Positions 1 to 9,731 of a DNA stretch of 16,337 bases are shown in pieces. Source of the stretch: Dimargaris cristalligena (taxonomy: Eukaryota > Kickxellomycota > Dimargaritomycetes > Dimargaritales > Dimargaritaceae); the NCBI GenBank assembly GCA_027576995.1, contig JANBQC010000614.1, positions 1 through 16,337 on the forward strand. Direction: 5' to 3'. The notes under the pieces are model-generated. The model saw only the letters and a list, made by a program, of their open reading frames with translations. It did not search any database and had not been told where the DNA came from. The translations under genes and the position numbers were made by a program. Position 1 is the stretch's first letter. Each line of letters opens with the position of its first letter.

Positions 1-1864
1 CTATTCAGGCTGCTGTTCTCTATTGCAGTAGTGTAGAGAGATTTAAGTGAAATATGTTTTGGGAATGCCGTCCCGTCTTTCTACCTCTGCCGATTGCACG
101 ATGGCCACATGGCCGCCACGGTTCAAGCTGATAATACAGAGACTTACATCTCGACTCTTTGGTGACGATCCTTGGGCTACAAAGTAGACAATTTTTCGCT
201 CTTGTCTAGAAGCCTCACCCCTCTTGCCTGTTTTCTGCAAATCAGTCTACTTTGGCCAGCAGGATAACTGTAATATGGAATGTTCCACTACGAACGGATA
301 AACATGGTTAAGCCTGTTTCTCGCTGCTTTAGCGAGAGAAAAGGAGAGAGAAAGTTGAAAATTTACCCGGTCTCTTTATCGCTGCCACTATTTACTTTGC
401 CATTCCCTCTTCCCCTCCTAGTCGGATCAGCAACACCACGCCTAAAGACACTTGGTATTAATCTAAGGAAGAATGACTGTCCGCCAGTGTCTCGTTCATC
501 AATCACAGTATGATCAGCCTTATTCCCGGGAGGCTGCAAGATCATCGAGGGCCGTAGTACTAACCTTCCCAAAGCCTGTGCGGAAGCATGGTTTAATAAC
601 GAGCCGAAAACAAATAACATATACCTGTGGTTATTTTTAGTACGGTAATAAAAAGAATCCTCAGTGACATTCCTTTAATTTTCGGATGTCTAACAAAAGG
701 CAGGCACGTGGGGTCAGTGGGATTGGTCTCACCGCCTAATAACCGGGGGATCATTCACCAAGTCCATTACTCGTCCCCATTCAGCGTGAATGCCCCGTTG
801 CCGTACCTGCAGCGAGGGAGAATGCTGAGACTCAGAATATCCGCTACATCAGTCCAATGGTTGAGAGAGGCACTGGTGCACCTTTATATGGACACCCCCG
901 GTTACTTTCAAGGCGGGTGGGAGTGAAGGCCGAGAACTGGCACTGGCAGTAATCTCGTATTGGTGATCAAATGCGCCATGAGAGGTCTTGATAATCGTTT
1001 GCTGGATTGGTACTACTTAGCCGCTGTTTACCTCGTCTGCTCCCTACAATACTTTGGAATAAACCAACATCTACTCACTTCCGTTTTCCAAAAGGGCTTC
1101 CACGGCCACTCTACTTCATCTATTTTTTTTCGTATTAGTAGACCACCATCGTTGCCGCTGGCTGGCCTATTTGTCTCCCCCACTATAATTCATCATCTTT
1201 GCCCCTCTGTTCATCCCCGAGATGACTGGTACACCATAGCCCCAATGGCATGTTTCCACAGCCCACTGGTTAGTTTGTTTTAGCCATAATACACCAATGG
1301 TTTTTGCCATTCCGCTCAGTTAAGATTTGGCCTGCTTTCCAGGCAGGATCATTCCTAACAAAATGGCATTGTTCCTACCGAGCAAAACTAACGAAGGAGT
1401 ATTCACTGTAAAGGCGCTATTTCCTAGGTTATATTCTATAGCTCTCCAATAACTATCATTCAACAGAGTTCACACAGTGTGTACTAGAGGCCGCAGCGAC
1501 TCAGGAAGATAACCTAACTTTGGCACGATAACCACTGGGCAAAGGAGATGTATGGTGCCATTACGGCCACTGCTTAATAAACAGTCTAAGCTGGTAGATT
1601 CTTCCAAACACGACCAAACGTACTGCTTCTCCCCCAGGCATTTCAAACCAAATCCCTAAAAGCCGGATTGGATATCTCATGGGTTCCCATTAGAAATGTG
1701 TCGTTAATCAGGTAAACAGGGTGAGTACATCAATCCGTGTAGGTTTTATAGGAAAGCTTCAAAGGATAAAAACACATTGTCCAGGACAGCCATTCTAACT
1801 AGATTATTTGCGTATCAAACGAACACACACCTACATACACGCTTCGGTTGGGTACTACCTCCGA
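1..1864. other. Non-coding or unrecognised region left of SDHAF2
   Basis: No gene is supported here. The open frames are short (about 65-107 codons), lie on both strands, show no recognisable domain, and several lack an ATG start. I found no tRNA A/B boxes, rRNA or transposon signature. Base composition is mixed without the strong strand asymmetry seen further right. The last few hundred bases should contain the 3' UTR of the minus-strand SDHAF2 gene, but no canonical AATAAA is visible close to its stop. Confidence 0.5.
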
Positions 1865-2587
1865 TCAAAGTGCGGGCATCATCAGCACCGACGTCCGCTT
1901 TTCCCGCACATACGCCTTCATGCTAGGCCAGATGGTACTCTTGACCAAGAGTTCCGGCAGCGGTTCCTGCTTATCGGTCATAAAATAATACAAGTCCCAG
2001 TCGGGCATATCCAAAATCATGTCCAGCTCCAGCAACTGCGCGGCGTTGTAGAGGGGTACGTTACGCTGGACGAAATTGGACAATAAGAGGTCGTTTTCGA
2101 GGATACCGCGCTTTCGACTTTGGTAGATGATGCGTTTGCGTTGGCTTTCCAGCGTTTCCCCGGTGCGTTCCACGCGGGTGGGGCCTTCACCTATATCACT
2201 ATAGTGGCCGTGGTCGCTGTTGTTGGGAGAAGTAGCGGTACCCCTGGCCTCGGCGGTAATGGCGGAACCGGCGGCTGCTGAATCGGTTATGGCCTGGCTG
2301 GATAGAGGAAAACGAAACACGGGGTCATAGATCACTTTAGGTTGCCGGTGCTCAGTGGAAGGGGAGGTGGAGGAGGCCTCTGTTGATTCGGACTGGTTGG
2401 TGGTACTATTGGCGGAAGGGGTCGGGTCTGAGGAAGTCGATAGAGACCGAGTTAGGCCCCAGCCCTTTAAAACCGGCACAGCACTCGTTGCCAGTGACCC
2501 GCTCTGCCGCCGATGTGCGGCTGACTGACGAGCAAGGGCCGTTAGCCGTTGGGCAGTCTGGCTGGAAGGGGCAACGCGGAAAAACAT
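1865..2587 (-). CDS. SDH5: SDHAF2/Sdh5-type succinate dehydrogenase assembly factor, mitochondrial
   Basis: The 240-residue product is a homologue of SDHAF2 (yeast Sdh5/Emi5), the matrix protein that helps attach FAD covalently to the SDH flavoprotein subunit before complex II assembly. The conserved domain spans about residues 141-230, with the signature YQSRKRGILENDLLLSNF at 155-172 and DMPDWDLYYF at 193-202. The N-terminus looks like a mitochondrial presequence: no acidic residue before D54, arginines at 4, 14, 20, 26, 27 and 47, and LTRSLSTSS near a likely cleavage point. Residues about 52-140 form a Ser/Thr/Ala-rich spacer that common homologues lack. The frame is uninterrupted from ATG to TGA, so no intron is needed. 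The start is the first ATG and the only one that includes the presequence. Family assignment is firm; the spacer has no known role. Confidence 0.93.
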   Translation of the reverse strand: MFFRVAPSSQTAQRLTALARQSAAHRRQSGSLATSAVPVLKGWGLTRSLSTSSDPTPSANSTTNQSESTEASSTSPSTEHRQPKVIYDPVFRFPLSSQAITDSAAAGSAITAEARGTATSPNNSDHGHYSDIGEGPTRVERTGETLESQRKRIIYQSRKRGILENDLLLSNFVQRNVPLYNAAQLLELDMILDMPDWDLYYFMTDKQEPLPELLVKSTIWPSMKAYVREKRTSVLMMPAL

Positions 2588-3364
2588 AGTGTCTAGTGAA
2601 TTGTATTTTTATGAATGTGGTGAAAATGAAAAAGGGGGTGGTGGTGGTAATAGTCGAACATAAAAGGGGGAGTTGTCCATTAGGTGCATTCAGTATAGCT
2701 TAGGAATTGGTTCAGCGCTTGCTCTCCAGTAAGATTTGCGGGCCCCTTCCCCCTGTATAGGCGGTGTACCCTTATCTACGTAGGCGAGCACGTGATTATA
2801 AGGTAACTAAGCCAGATAGATAAAGCTCTGTTTAGAGCTTGGAAAGAGTGATTATAGACATGGGTCCTTTGGTGGGAAATGTGCTTACGAATCCCAGGTA
2901 ATTGGAAAAGAACTCATTATATTTGGATACTGCAGGCGGAATCGGAATCCTACTTCGCGGAGCAGAAAGCTTTATGACACGCCAGCCCATACGGAATAGA
3001 ACCCGCTTATGTGGTATAGTCCAAGGTCTACGATGTCGGTTTATATTGGTATAATGAGTACTATTTGATTCCAACGGCAGTCGCTACCTTTCATAAGTCA
3101 GGCAGTCTCAGTAGTTGGAGCATTGCATTTATTGTAAAAATGAACCTCTCGGTTCAGTAAATATAGGCTGAAAAGGGGGCCATCGGGTAATATAAGCGGG
3201 GTATTTTGGAAAATACGTAAGGTATCGGAAGTGAATTAAACGTAATTTAAGAAGGAAAAGGAGCTGGAACAACGGGTCCAGAAACAGCTAAGGCCAAAAT
3301 AATGAATATCGTCGGACCCATCGAATGAAACTCGGGGAAATGGGTGTGAGGGTGGTACTGCTTC
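2588..3364. other. Intergenic region between SDHAF2 and the BAR gene
   Basis: This gap between two minus-strand genes should hold the SDHAF2 promoter and 5' UTR at its left end and the BAR gene 3' UTR at its right end. The top strand is purine-rich just beyond the SDHAF2 start, as it is upstream of the other minus-strand genes. The one longer open frame, at 2832-3074 on the minus strand, has no recognisable domain. A candidate AATAAA on the minus strand lies at 3128-3133. Confidence 0.5.
3128..3133 (-). terminator. Candidate poly(A) signal of the BAR-domain gene
   Basis: AATAAA is present on the minus strand about 230 nt beyond the stop codon of the RVS161-like gene. It has the canonical eukaryotic hexamer in a plausible place. 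A hexamer occurs often by chance, so this is only a candidate for the 3' end. Confidence 0.35.
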
Positions 3365-4249
3365 TTAACGGACGGTCATCCCGCATATTGACAGGTCACG
3401 CATTTCCTGGAGAACATCCTCCACCTGCTCATTCATGGGCCGGTTACCCGGGGCACCATCGGCTCCAACATCCCGGGACTGGGTATAACCCGCACCGCTC
3501 GGTGCCGAAGTCCCCGCCGCTCCGAGGGGCAATTTAGTACCCACCGTTTGTAGCTGGGCGTAGGAATCTTCGAAGAATTTCAGTTGGGCCTTGAGGAGGG
3601 CTTCGAAGGACGGCTCGAGATACGGCACACGAATGTTGACAAATTGAGGGATTTCGTCCGACAACTGCTGGTTCAATACTTCGTACGTAGTCCGGGCCTG
3701 CGATTCGGCTTGTTCCGCCCGACTACGATCCTCATCCGGGAACGACTGCGACGCCGACGTACCGCCGGTCACATGGGTGGGTTGTCTATCGGCCAGTTTC
3801 TTGGCCTTGCTGCGGGCCTGGTCGTAATCGAGCAATTTCCGGCCCCGTTTACTGATGGCGGCGTTGAACTCGGGGATATAACCGCAGTACCGGCCGATGG
3901 GGTTCATGACCGTTTCCTGGTAAACGTCGTCGAACTCCGGGCGGGTGTGGGTGTCGATATCGGCCATGGTTTGGCGGTACTGCGCACTGTAGGCCCCGCC
4001 CGCCGAATTGGGGTCGTAGAAATGTTCGAGATGTTCGGCGACCTGCAATTGGGCGGTGGTCATGGCCTTGACGGCTTCGCCGTAGCCACGGGCTTCCTTG
4101 TGCAGCTCTTCGACTTTGACTTGGAGATGCTTGAAACTGGCCTCCTTCTCCAGGAAATCCTTGTCGACGGTCTTGTCGATGGCCCCGAACCCCTGCATGA
4201 GGGAAATGCCGGTTCGGTTCATACTTTTCTTGAAGCCGCTCCAACTCAT
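3365..4249 (-). CDS. RVS161: Rvs161/Hob3-like N-BAR domain protein (amphiphysin family)
   Basis: The 294-residue product matches the Rvs161 (yeast) and Hob3 (fission yeast) family, also related to animal Bin3. These proteins sense or impose membrane curvature at endocytic sites, help organise cortical actin, and usually dimerise with an Rvs167-type partner, which is not in this window. The N-terminus MSWSGFKKSMNRTG is the amphipathic start typical of the family. The BAR helices run from about residue 30 to 235, with NPIGRYCGYIPEFNAAI at about 116-132, RKLLDYDQARSKAKKL at 137-152 and VPYLEPSFEALLKAQLKF at 208-225. The C-terminal VEDVLQEMRDLSICGM resembles the conserved tail of this subfamily. 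There is no SH3 domain, which separates it from Rvs167. It is about 30 residues longer than yeast Rvs161 because of a Gly/Ser-rich loop (about 154-180) and a Gly/Ala-rich linker (about 237-270). A single exon explains the whole protein. Confidence 0.93.
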   Translation of the reverse strand: MSWSGFKKSMNRTGISLMQGFGAIDKTVDKDFLEKEASFKHLQVKVEELHKEARGYGEAVKAMTTAQLQVAEHLEHFYDPNSAGGAYSAQYRQTMADIDTHTRPEFDDVYQETVMNPIGRYCGYIPEFNAAISKRGRKLLDYDQARSKAKKLADRQPTHVTGGTSASQSFPDEDRSRAEQAESQARTTYEVLNQQLSDEIPQFVNIRVPYLEPSFEALLKAQLKFFEDSYAQLQTVGTKLPLGAAGTSAPSGAGYTQSRDVGADGAPGNRPMNEQVEDVLQEMRDLSICGMTVR

Positions 4250-5339
4250 CGTGTCTAGAGTATCAGGAAAAGGACGAGGGGTGTGTGAGTGTTGGGGGAA
4301 GTGGAAATAGGGAAAGTCAATCGGAAGAGTAGACTAGAGATTGGAGTAATACTCAGAGAGGCGGGTGAGTAGAAAACCGGGAATAAAGCCAGACGGGAAC
4401 CAGGAGTGTGTAGGTATGGTGGAACGAAGTGGAGCTTTGGGACCTTGGGAACAATAGGGTTGCTGAGTAACAGAGTAAAAAAAAGGTACAGGGAATGTCA
4501 AAATAAAAGTGGAATGGACTCGCGAGAGAGAGCTGTCGGGTCGGCCAGAAAGACAGGCTAAACAGAGAGTAAATAGGCTGTAATACCCCACACCCCATAC
4601 AAGGCTCAACTAACACAGCCATCACTCAATTTGCCAATCCTTCCCATCTGGGCCTGGTTGGTCAGTCGACGCTTGGCGGGGCAGGGCGCCGCTCTGCTGC
4701 CTGTGAGGCCAGAAGTAGCAGCAGTACCATGTATAGTCTCAACTGTCTCCTGACGTCACCCTTTATACCTCGGATTTTAATGGGCGAGGATTGTTCTATA
4801 GCCCCTCTCCCCCCTATTACCCATTCCCCCCTCTTTTACCCCTTGGCTATCCTATCTACCATTCGATTCGATCATTTTGGCAGTAGGGCTGAATCATATG
4901 AGCACTTGGCCCGGTTGAATGAACAAAACCCTCATTATACTGGCGCTTTTGACCCCCCCCCCTGTACGCCAATCCCGGCTGTGTGCGAGTAGGAAGGAGA
5001 AGGGGGGACACCTGTGATATTCGAAAAAGAATTTGCCAAGCCATTACAAATCGTGTAACTACACCACATCCCTCTTCTTTTTTGACCTTACTCCCCTAGA
5101 GAAGGGTGCGCCTGGAAGGGTGTGCGCATCCATCCCAGTCAGCAGTAGATTGTCGACGACAACTTTTTATTTGTCAACATATTAACAATGCAGGTTTTGG
5201 TAGGAAAATATCGTGAAATCATGGAGATGATGACGGGCATAAAAGTACGGGTGAAAAATAATAATTACATAATCACTTTAACATTAGTAAATTGGCATGT
5301 GTGTGATGGTGGGTTGCGGGTAGTAAAGTGGTATTGTTT
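4250..5339. other. Intergenic region between the BAR gene and the seven-helix gene
   Basis: This holds the presumed 5' UTR and promoter of the BAR gene (left part, pyrimidine-rich on the minus strand) and the 3' UTR of the seven-helix gene (right part). Overlapping minus-strand frames at about 4334-4625 are rich in Ser, Leu, Phe and Pro, as expected from a CT-rich strand, and match nothing I know. A run of ten C lies at 4953-4962. Nothing else was recognised. Confidence 0.5.
5166..5171 (-). terminator. Candidate poly(A) signal of the seven-helix gene
   Basis: AATAAA is present on the minus strand about 170 nt beyond the stop codon at 5340. It is the canonical hexamer at a reasonable 3' UTR distance, but no cleavage site can be proved from sequence alone. 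Confidence 0.4.
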
Positions 5340-7573
5340 TTATATATGGTGGGGTGAGTGATTCTCGTCAGCCGCCGTCGAAATGTCGGATTCCCGAGTA
5401 TGGCGCTTCGATTCCAGTTTCCAGTGGTCGCCGGTACACAGGGTCGAATTATCGCGCTGGTGGTCCCTGACTCGCAAAAAGTAAAATACCGTTCCGAATA
5501 GAAAAAATACGCAAAAACTAAACAAAATATTGCGGGTGGCGACCAGCCCGGGACTAGTTTCGGGCTGGAAAAAAATGACCCACGTCACCATATTGAGCAC
5601 CATGCCCACCGCAACGCACAAAATGAGGACCGTTAGACGAATTAAAATGAACCGAGAGTAGGTCGACATGGGCATATGGTAGATGCGGTAAATAAAAATC
5701 GAGCAGTAAATGAGCATGAGGAGGGCCTGGGCCGTAATCACACTGGTCATGCCGTAGCGCGCCACGCCCATAATAATCATTATGATTTGTAGACTACGGA
5801 CGAGCATATAAATCACTGAACTCATGCTGATAATGACCACCACAGCGACATGTAAGGCACAGACGAAATAAAGCAGTTGGACGAACCGCAGCTTGCAGAT
5901 GTTCACTACAATCCGGGTCCAGGAAACTATAATAATATTGGCCCCCGTAAACCCAAACATCCAGGATGAATACCGGAAAATAATTTCCACATAGCTGGCT
6001 GGGCGGCCCATGGGAATGGCCAAGGCGACGATCATGAAGAAAATGGCGCTCAGGAATATGAAAATCCGGATATTGAAATGGAGGCCCTGCTTGTAAAGAA
6101 GGAAGGCTATTTGATAAATGGCATACATCGCCGCCGGAAGTATCTACGTGCAGTGGAGCGGGGGGTACAGGCAATTCCGGTGATGTAATATATATATATA
6201 TATAGGGGATAGGTTAGGAAAGAGAAACGTCGGACAAAGACTCACCGTAATCCCCCCATAATAGCAACTCAATTTCTGGTACATATTATCATTATAACCT
6301 ACCATTACAAAATCAATAATCCGACAAGCAAGCCATAGCGGCGATTTGATAAATCTGTTCCAAACACCGGGATCTAATATATAATATTGTTTACGGGATG
6401 GTATCGTCATAAAATCATGCATACACAATTACTGATTAGTCACAAGCACACTACGTTTTTGGGTGTTCAAGAGACTGCTTCTTCGGCGGTATAAAATGTA
6501 ATAAATCCCGTATCAATTCAACCCGACTATATTGATTAAGAGATGTACAAACATACTGCAAAGTCTCTCTTACCTTCGATAACTTTGGTCACTAGAACTC
6601 CTTCATCTTTGAGCATAATTCCAGTTCCCCTGCTCACGACGGCCAAGTACACTCCTTTGGGCACATATTGCCAATGTTTGTGGTAGTTATCGAACACATC
6701 GGTATCCACAAACCCAAAATTATCCGTACTGGTCTGCAGCGTCGAGAACAGAAACAAATTGGGGGTCGGGTACCCCGCGTCCCGGACCGATTTAATAATT
6801 TGTGGGGATTGTTTAAGCACCTCAATGTAGCTCCGGCAGCCACTTTGAATGAGGTCGGGTTGGTGGAAAAACAGGGTGGTGCTATTGAAGGCACTGGCCG
6901 TTCCCTCGTACTGGTCGAATTGGGCCGGGTCGAAACGCGGGATCGAAGGCGGTGGTGACGATGAAGGGGAGCTAGTAGTGGTCGTTGTCGGGGAAGGGTT
7001 TCGCGATGAAGTCGGGTTTGGGACCGAATTGGCTTTCCCTTCCTCCACAGTAAGCGCACGTCGTTGTAAATGAGGGGGGGGTTGCTCCTCAACCAAAGCA
7101 GAGGAGGGTGGTGGCTGGATGATAGCGTCTAGTTCGGCCTGGGAAATGCTATCCGTAACCACTGGCCAAAGGGGTTGGTCAAAGCCCGGTCCACTAGGGG
7201 GCAGCTCGATCGGGCTGGCATCGGAGGAGGAGGAGAGGGCGGGGTCCGTCGATTCATCGGATTGTTTTAGTTTGCGCATATGGTTATTTATCCTACTGGA
7301 CGAGGCCCCCGATTCCCGAACCGCGGGTGATAATGGCCACTGGCAGTCACTGTCCAACTCTAAATGAATTAGGGGACCATAGCGCACATAATAGGGTACC
7401 GTATCGCCCTGGAAATCGTACGACAGATAGGTAGCTTTGGGGGTCCCATCCGGGCCCATGAGGATAACCTTGGCCCCAGTGGGGGATACTAACCCCATCA
7501 GCCACAGCAGTCCCACAAAAAGCCATGGTAGTATATTATTCCACCGGCGGGAAACAAAGGGACCGGCCGCCAT
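5340..7573 (-). CDS. Unrecognised receptor-like protein: signal peptide, ectodomain and seven transmembrane helices (three exons)
   Basis: I do not recognise the family. The coding sequence is the join of 7573-6574, 6373-6246 and 6143-5340 (1932 nt, 643 residues). The reading phase is kept at both junctions (phase 1, then phase 0). The chosen ATG has G at -3 and +4 and opens a good signal peptide (RRWNN, then a hydrophobic core at about 14-29, then SPTGA). The ectodomain (about 36-365) contains a Ser/Pro/Thr/Gln-rich stretch at about 85-210, cysteines 77 and 246, and an N-glycosylation site at N230. Hydrophobic helices lie near 371-393, 400-421, 431-450, 462-488, 510-530, 541-567 and 578-600, followed by a charged tail to 643. 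Residues 241-325 (SGCRSYIEVL..., then VYLAVVSRGTGIML) loosely resemble a protease-associated domain. No GxGD or YD protease motif is seen in the helices, so a signal-peptide-peptidase-like enzyme is unlikely. A GPCR-like role is an inference from layout only. Confidence 0.75.
6144..6245 (-). other. Intron 2 of the seven-helix gene
   Basis: This 102-nt intron starts with the strong donor GTGAGT, carries CCTAACC as a canonical branch site about 70 nt before the acceptor, and ends in GCACGTAG. Both flanking exons are in phase 0. Removing it adds the residues ILPAA in front of the first in-frame methionine of exon 3 and completes the first hydrophobic helix. Confidence 0.8.
6188..6204. repeat. 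AT dinucleotide microsatellite
   Basis: A 17-nt alternating AT run sits within intron 2 of the seven-helix gene, between its branch site and its acceptor. Length variation here would alter the branch-to-acceptor distance but not the protein. Confidence 0.9.
6374..6573 (-). other. Intron 1 of the seven-helix gene
   Basis: This 200-nt intron starts with GTAAGA and ends with TATATATTAG, and has a TGACTAAT branch-like site about 50 nt before the acceptor. It interrupts a codon after its first base. The other AG acceptors I tested in the interval (after TATAG, GAAG, CAG and GTAG) each lead to a stop within a few codons. The acceptor before 6373 keeps the frame open to the next donor. Confidence 0.75.
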
Positions 7574-9700
7574 GGCACTGGGGAGCCGGGTCAACTGGGA
7601 TTCAACGAATGAAGGGGAAATGATTCGTGATGGAGAGGATATGGGTGTGGACATGGGGGAAAGTAAAAATAATAATAGGGGGGAGAAGCGGAGGGAGCTC
7701 CTCCGTCGCGCCAGGTGGACAGGATGGCGAGGCGGGTTAGTAAACATGAATCTTGAAATGGCCAGGGTGGCGCCGGGGCCATAGGCAGAACATGTAAGGG
7801 GGCTATGCAAGGTTCGACAGTAGACTGTCCCTTTGGATTGCGGAGTCACCACCGCCGCACTATGCGAGAATTCCAGCAAGGAAATAAACGGTTGGAATAG
7901 GGCGATTCCCTATAACCTAAAAGAAGTAACAGCACCCGAGATGGTGGCGCACGCTAGTTGAAAACGATAAATAAACAAAGACTCGGTGAAATATTCCCAA
8001 TGGGGGAAGGGAGGGTTCGAGTAGCTGGAAATTATAATATATATAAAGTCTATATCACACTAATCTAGCGAATGTTTTAATTTCGCTGAAATATGGTAAT
8101 GCCAGGCTGGGGTGGAAGGTGCGCAACAGGGGTGGGAATTATGCTGGACAGACCAATGTCCAGATAGTAATACGGCGTTAATTTAGGTAAGGCGGTCCCG
8201 GAGAAGGAATAATCTCTAAGGGAATATTTTGTGAAAGGGCTTCCTCGTTTTTAAAAAAACTAATACAGCAGTGAAAAATTACGTAATCGTTGGTAGAAAT
8301 AGCAGTATTAATTGGGGGTTGAACAAAATATAGTATCCGAACTAGCTCATCTACTCAATGCAATACCGTAGTGGTACGGTCTAGTGTTGAAGTATGCAAG
8401 TACAATCGGAGCGATGGCGCCTGATTATCGATGGGGTGATTGGTATCTCCGAGGTAGTAGTTGGCTTAGTAACCCAACAGTCGGTTCAATAGAAAAAAGG
8501 TGGAAGAAGCCGGGGGGCTGGGTAAGGGAAACGTCTCGAAAACAGACCCTGACGTTCCAATCGGGTGGGATGTAACACTCACCAATGCTATTGACCAGCG
8601 CTAGACAAATATAACAGTGTGTTCAACCTTGGCCTCGGTTGGTGCGGAAGAACGCAAGGGGAGGGATATAGTGGGAAAGGGAAATTCGTCTACCACGGGG
8701 CAGGTGTTTCTAGAAAGATATATAGTACCGGTGGGGAGCGAGCCGTTAAAAAAATTGGTGTAGGGACTAGACCTGTATTTTAGGGGAGAAGGGTACGAGT
8801 TCACGAGGTCAGGGATGGGTAATAAACCAACTTTTAAGTTATCCTTTACTCCCTGGAATGTGAAAGAGGGATGAAATGGCGGGGAAATATCCGTTTAAGG
8901 GGCGTATTGGCTATATATAATCTAAAGGAATCTTAAAAGAGCTGTAGAGAGTGAAGCAATTGGGTATTAGATGGAAAGGATATTAATTTCTTCGAGTGGG
9001 AAAAGGAAAGAAAATAAGAGGGAGGTTTAGATAGATAATTAAGGTATAACGTAAGATAAAGGTCGACAAGATGTACTATTAAATGTAGAATTAAAGGAGA
9101 TAGAGACCGCTGCTTTGAAGCCTAGGTGGCTGGAGGCTTATTCCGAACTAGACTACTAGTTTCCCGACGGAGTTCCCTAGTAGTAAGATGAGGGTTTGGC
9201 AAAGGGGGAAAAAGAAATGAAATCAAAGTCGAGCAGCGATAGGCAGTACTCGGGCCTTATATATGAACATGTATAGTCAAACAGCTGCAGAGAAGAAGGG
9301 GGGGCATAAATATAGGACACACCGGCGGCAATAGAGGAGCAGCTAGGGACTGGGGCTGAGGCTGAAATAGGCAATCGGAATCGGGATAATTCCTTTTATC
9401 CCTTTTATTTCTAATGACCGTATATACAACTGGACGGGGAAAATAGCTAGGCCAAGGCAGTTACGGTGGTTAAATATATAAAAAGCAAAAGGGGGGAATT
9501 GCTACGAGTATTCATTGGCTGGCCACTGGACAGAGAGGTCCTATTATTATTATGTAGAATTCTTCGTTATTGGATATTTCTCTGGCAAAGGTAATGACTA
9601 ATAGGGGATTTTGGTGATGGAATGCATAGAGAAGAGAGGTAGGTAGGAAGGGTGCGGTATAGATAATGGTGCGACTATAATACGCAGGGCCTTTTCCGTT
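7574..9700. other. Upstream flank of the seven-helix gene: purine-rich top strand, no gene recognised
   Basis: The first part (7574-7879) continues open in frame with exon 1 and includes ATGs at 7654 and 7747. It is more likely 5' UTR, since the ATG at 7573 gives the best signal peptide. Beyond that, the top strand is markedly purine-rich (many GGAAA, GGGGA and AAAGGA runs), so the minus strand is CT-rich. The minus-strand frames at 8601-8804 and 9177-9374 start with GTG and TTG and are rich in Ser, Pro and Phe, as this composition predicts. No domain, RNA gene or mobile element was recognised. Confidence 0.45.
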
Positions 9701-9731
9701 TCAACGGCCGCCGAACAGATAGTAATGACGC

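Noticed and set aside
627..1283. Plus-strand frames at 627-926 and 960-1283 as possible genes
   Set aside because: No ATG at the listed beginnings, no domain, and no codon or composition signal different from the surrounding DNA.
3584..4258. Long plus-strand frames opposite the BAR gene
   Set aside because: They are mirror frames caused by the GC-rich third positions of the RVS161-like coding sequence, with no domain of their own.
5794..6428. Separate small genes at 5794-6174 and 6144-6428 on the minus strand
   Set aside because: The first is a shadow frame of exon 3. The second contains exon 2 of the seven-helix gene, and its upstream part is intron 1.
7574..7879. N-terminal extension of the seven-helix protein to the far end of the open frame
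   Set aside because: The frame begins at TTG, not ATG. In-frame ATGs at 7747 and 7654 exist, but the one at 7573 has the better start context and gives a proper signal peptide directly.
7810..8030. GGTTCGA-like strings near 7811 and 8014 as tRNA B boxes
   Set aside because: The strings do not continue as a B box and have no matching A box or T-arm stem at the right distance.
8353..8380. Possible tRNA or small hairpin around TACCGTAGTGGTACGGT
   Set aside because: The stem has only about 6 bp. There are no tRNA A or B boxes, no cloverleaf and no acceptor stem.
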